From assembly GCF_910586915.1 (NCBI RefSeq), contig NZ_CAJULN010000030.1:1-33825 (forward strand): DNA of 33,825 nt, in the 5' to 3' direction. The translations under genes and the position numbers were made by a program. Each line of letters starts with the position of its first letter. Position 1 is the stretch's first letter. The DNA is from an uncultured Bacteroides sp. (GTDB lineage: Bacteria > Bacteroidota > Bacteroidia > Bacteroidales > Bacteroidaceae). The notes beneath the pieces were generated by a model. It made no database searches. It was not told the origin of the DNA and was given only the letters and a program-made list of their open reading frames with translations. Below are positions 33,788 through 33,825 of this stretch, piece after piece.

Positions 33788-33825
33788 ACCCAATGTAAAA
33801 ATACTCTCCAAATATTCTTTTCGGG

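Overview
The window looks like a chromosomal segment of a Bacteroides-type gut bacterium (order Bacteroidales). Four things point there: promoter boxes of the Bacteroides form TAnnTTTG, weak Shine-Dalgarno sites with A/T-rich leaders, a complete division and cell wall (dcw) cluster with Bacteroidetes-style proteins, and a type V (FimA/Mfa) fimbrial locus. The species cannot be fixed from the sequence alone.

Positions 1-14101 (+ strand) hold the second half of the dcw cluster in the order ftsI (5' end outside the window), murE, mraY, murD, ftsW, murG, murC, ftsQ, ftsA, ftsZ. A hairpin terminator follows ftsZ, and then comes a yqeY-like gene. The Mur ligases and MraY/MurG make lipid II, FtsW and the transpeptidase FtsI polymerise and crosslink it at the septum, and FtsQ/FtsA/FtsZ position and anchor the division machine. 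A long hairpin terminator separates yqeY from the convergent recO.

Positions 14925-23150 are housekeeping genes: a repeat-rich intergenic region, tRNA-Glu(UUC)-rpsT, gyrB, a cysteine-rich DUF3109-type protein (-), gpmI (-), and an unusually long secreted thioredoxin-fold protein (+). Intrinsic terminators close almost every unit.

Positions 23174-33395 (- strand) are a type V fimbrial operon, transcribed right to left: DUF3575 barrel, DUF3868/OmpA/TPR protein, Mfa1-like major subunit, a strong intergenic terminator, Mfa2/FimB-like anchor, a second fimbrillin lipoprotein, and a very large fimbrillin/DUF4906-type tip protein. The tip gene is split by one in-frame TAA codon at 24830-24832.

Positions 33396-33825, upstream of the operon, contain the most interesting structure in the window. 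A perfect 18-bp inverted repeat (33554-33571 and 33734-33751) flanks 162 bp that carry a good Bacteroides promoter pointing away from the fimbrial genes, plus a small terminator-like hairpin. A third copy of the repeat core lies at 33771-33787. This looks like an invertible promoter caught in the OFF orientation. Inversion would place transcription start about 180 nt upstream of the first fimbrial gene, with a pair of 19-bp direct repeats in the leader. No recombinase gene lies in the window.
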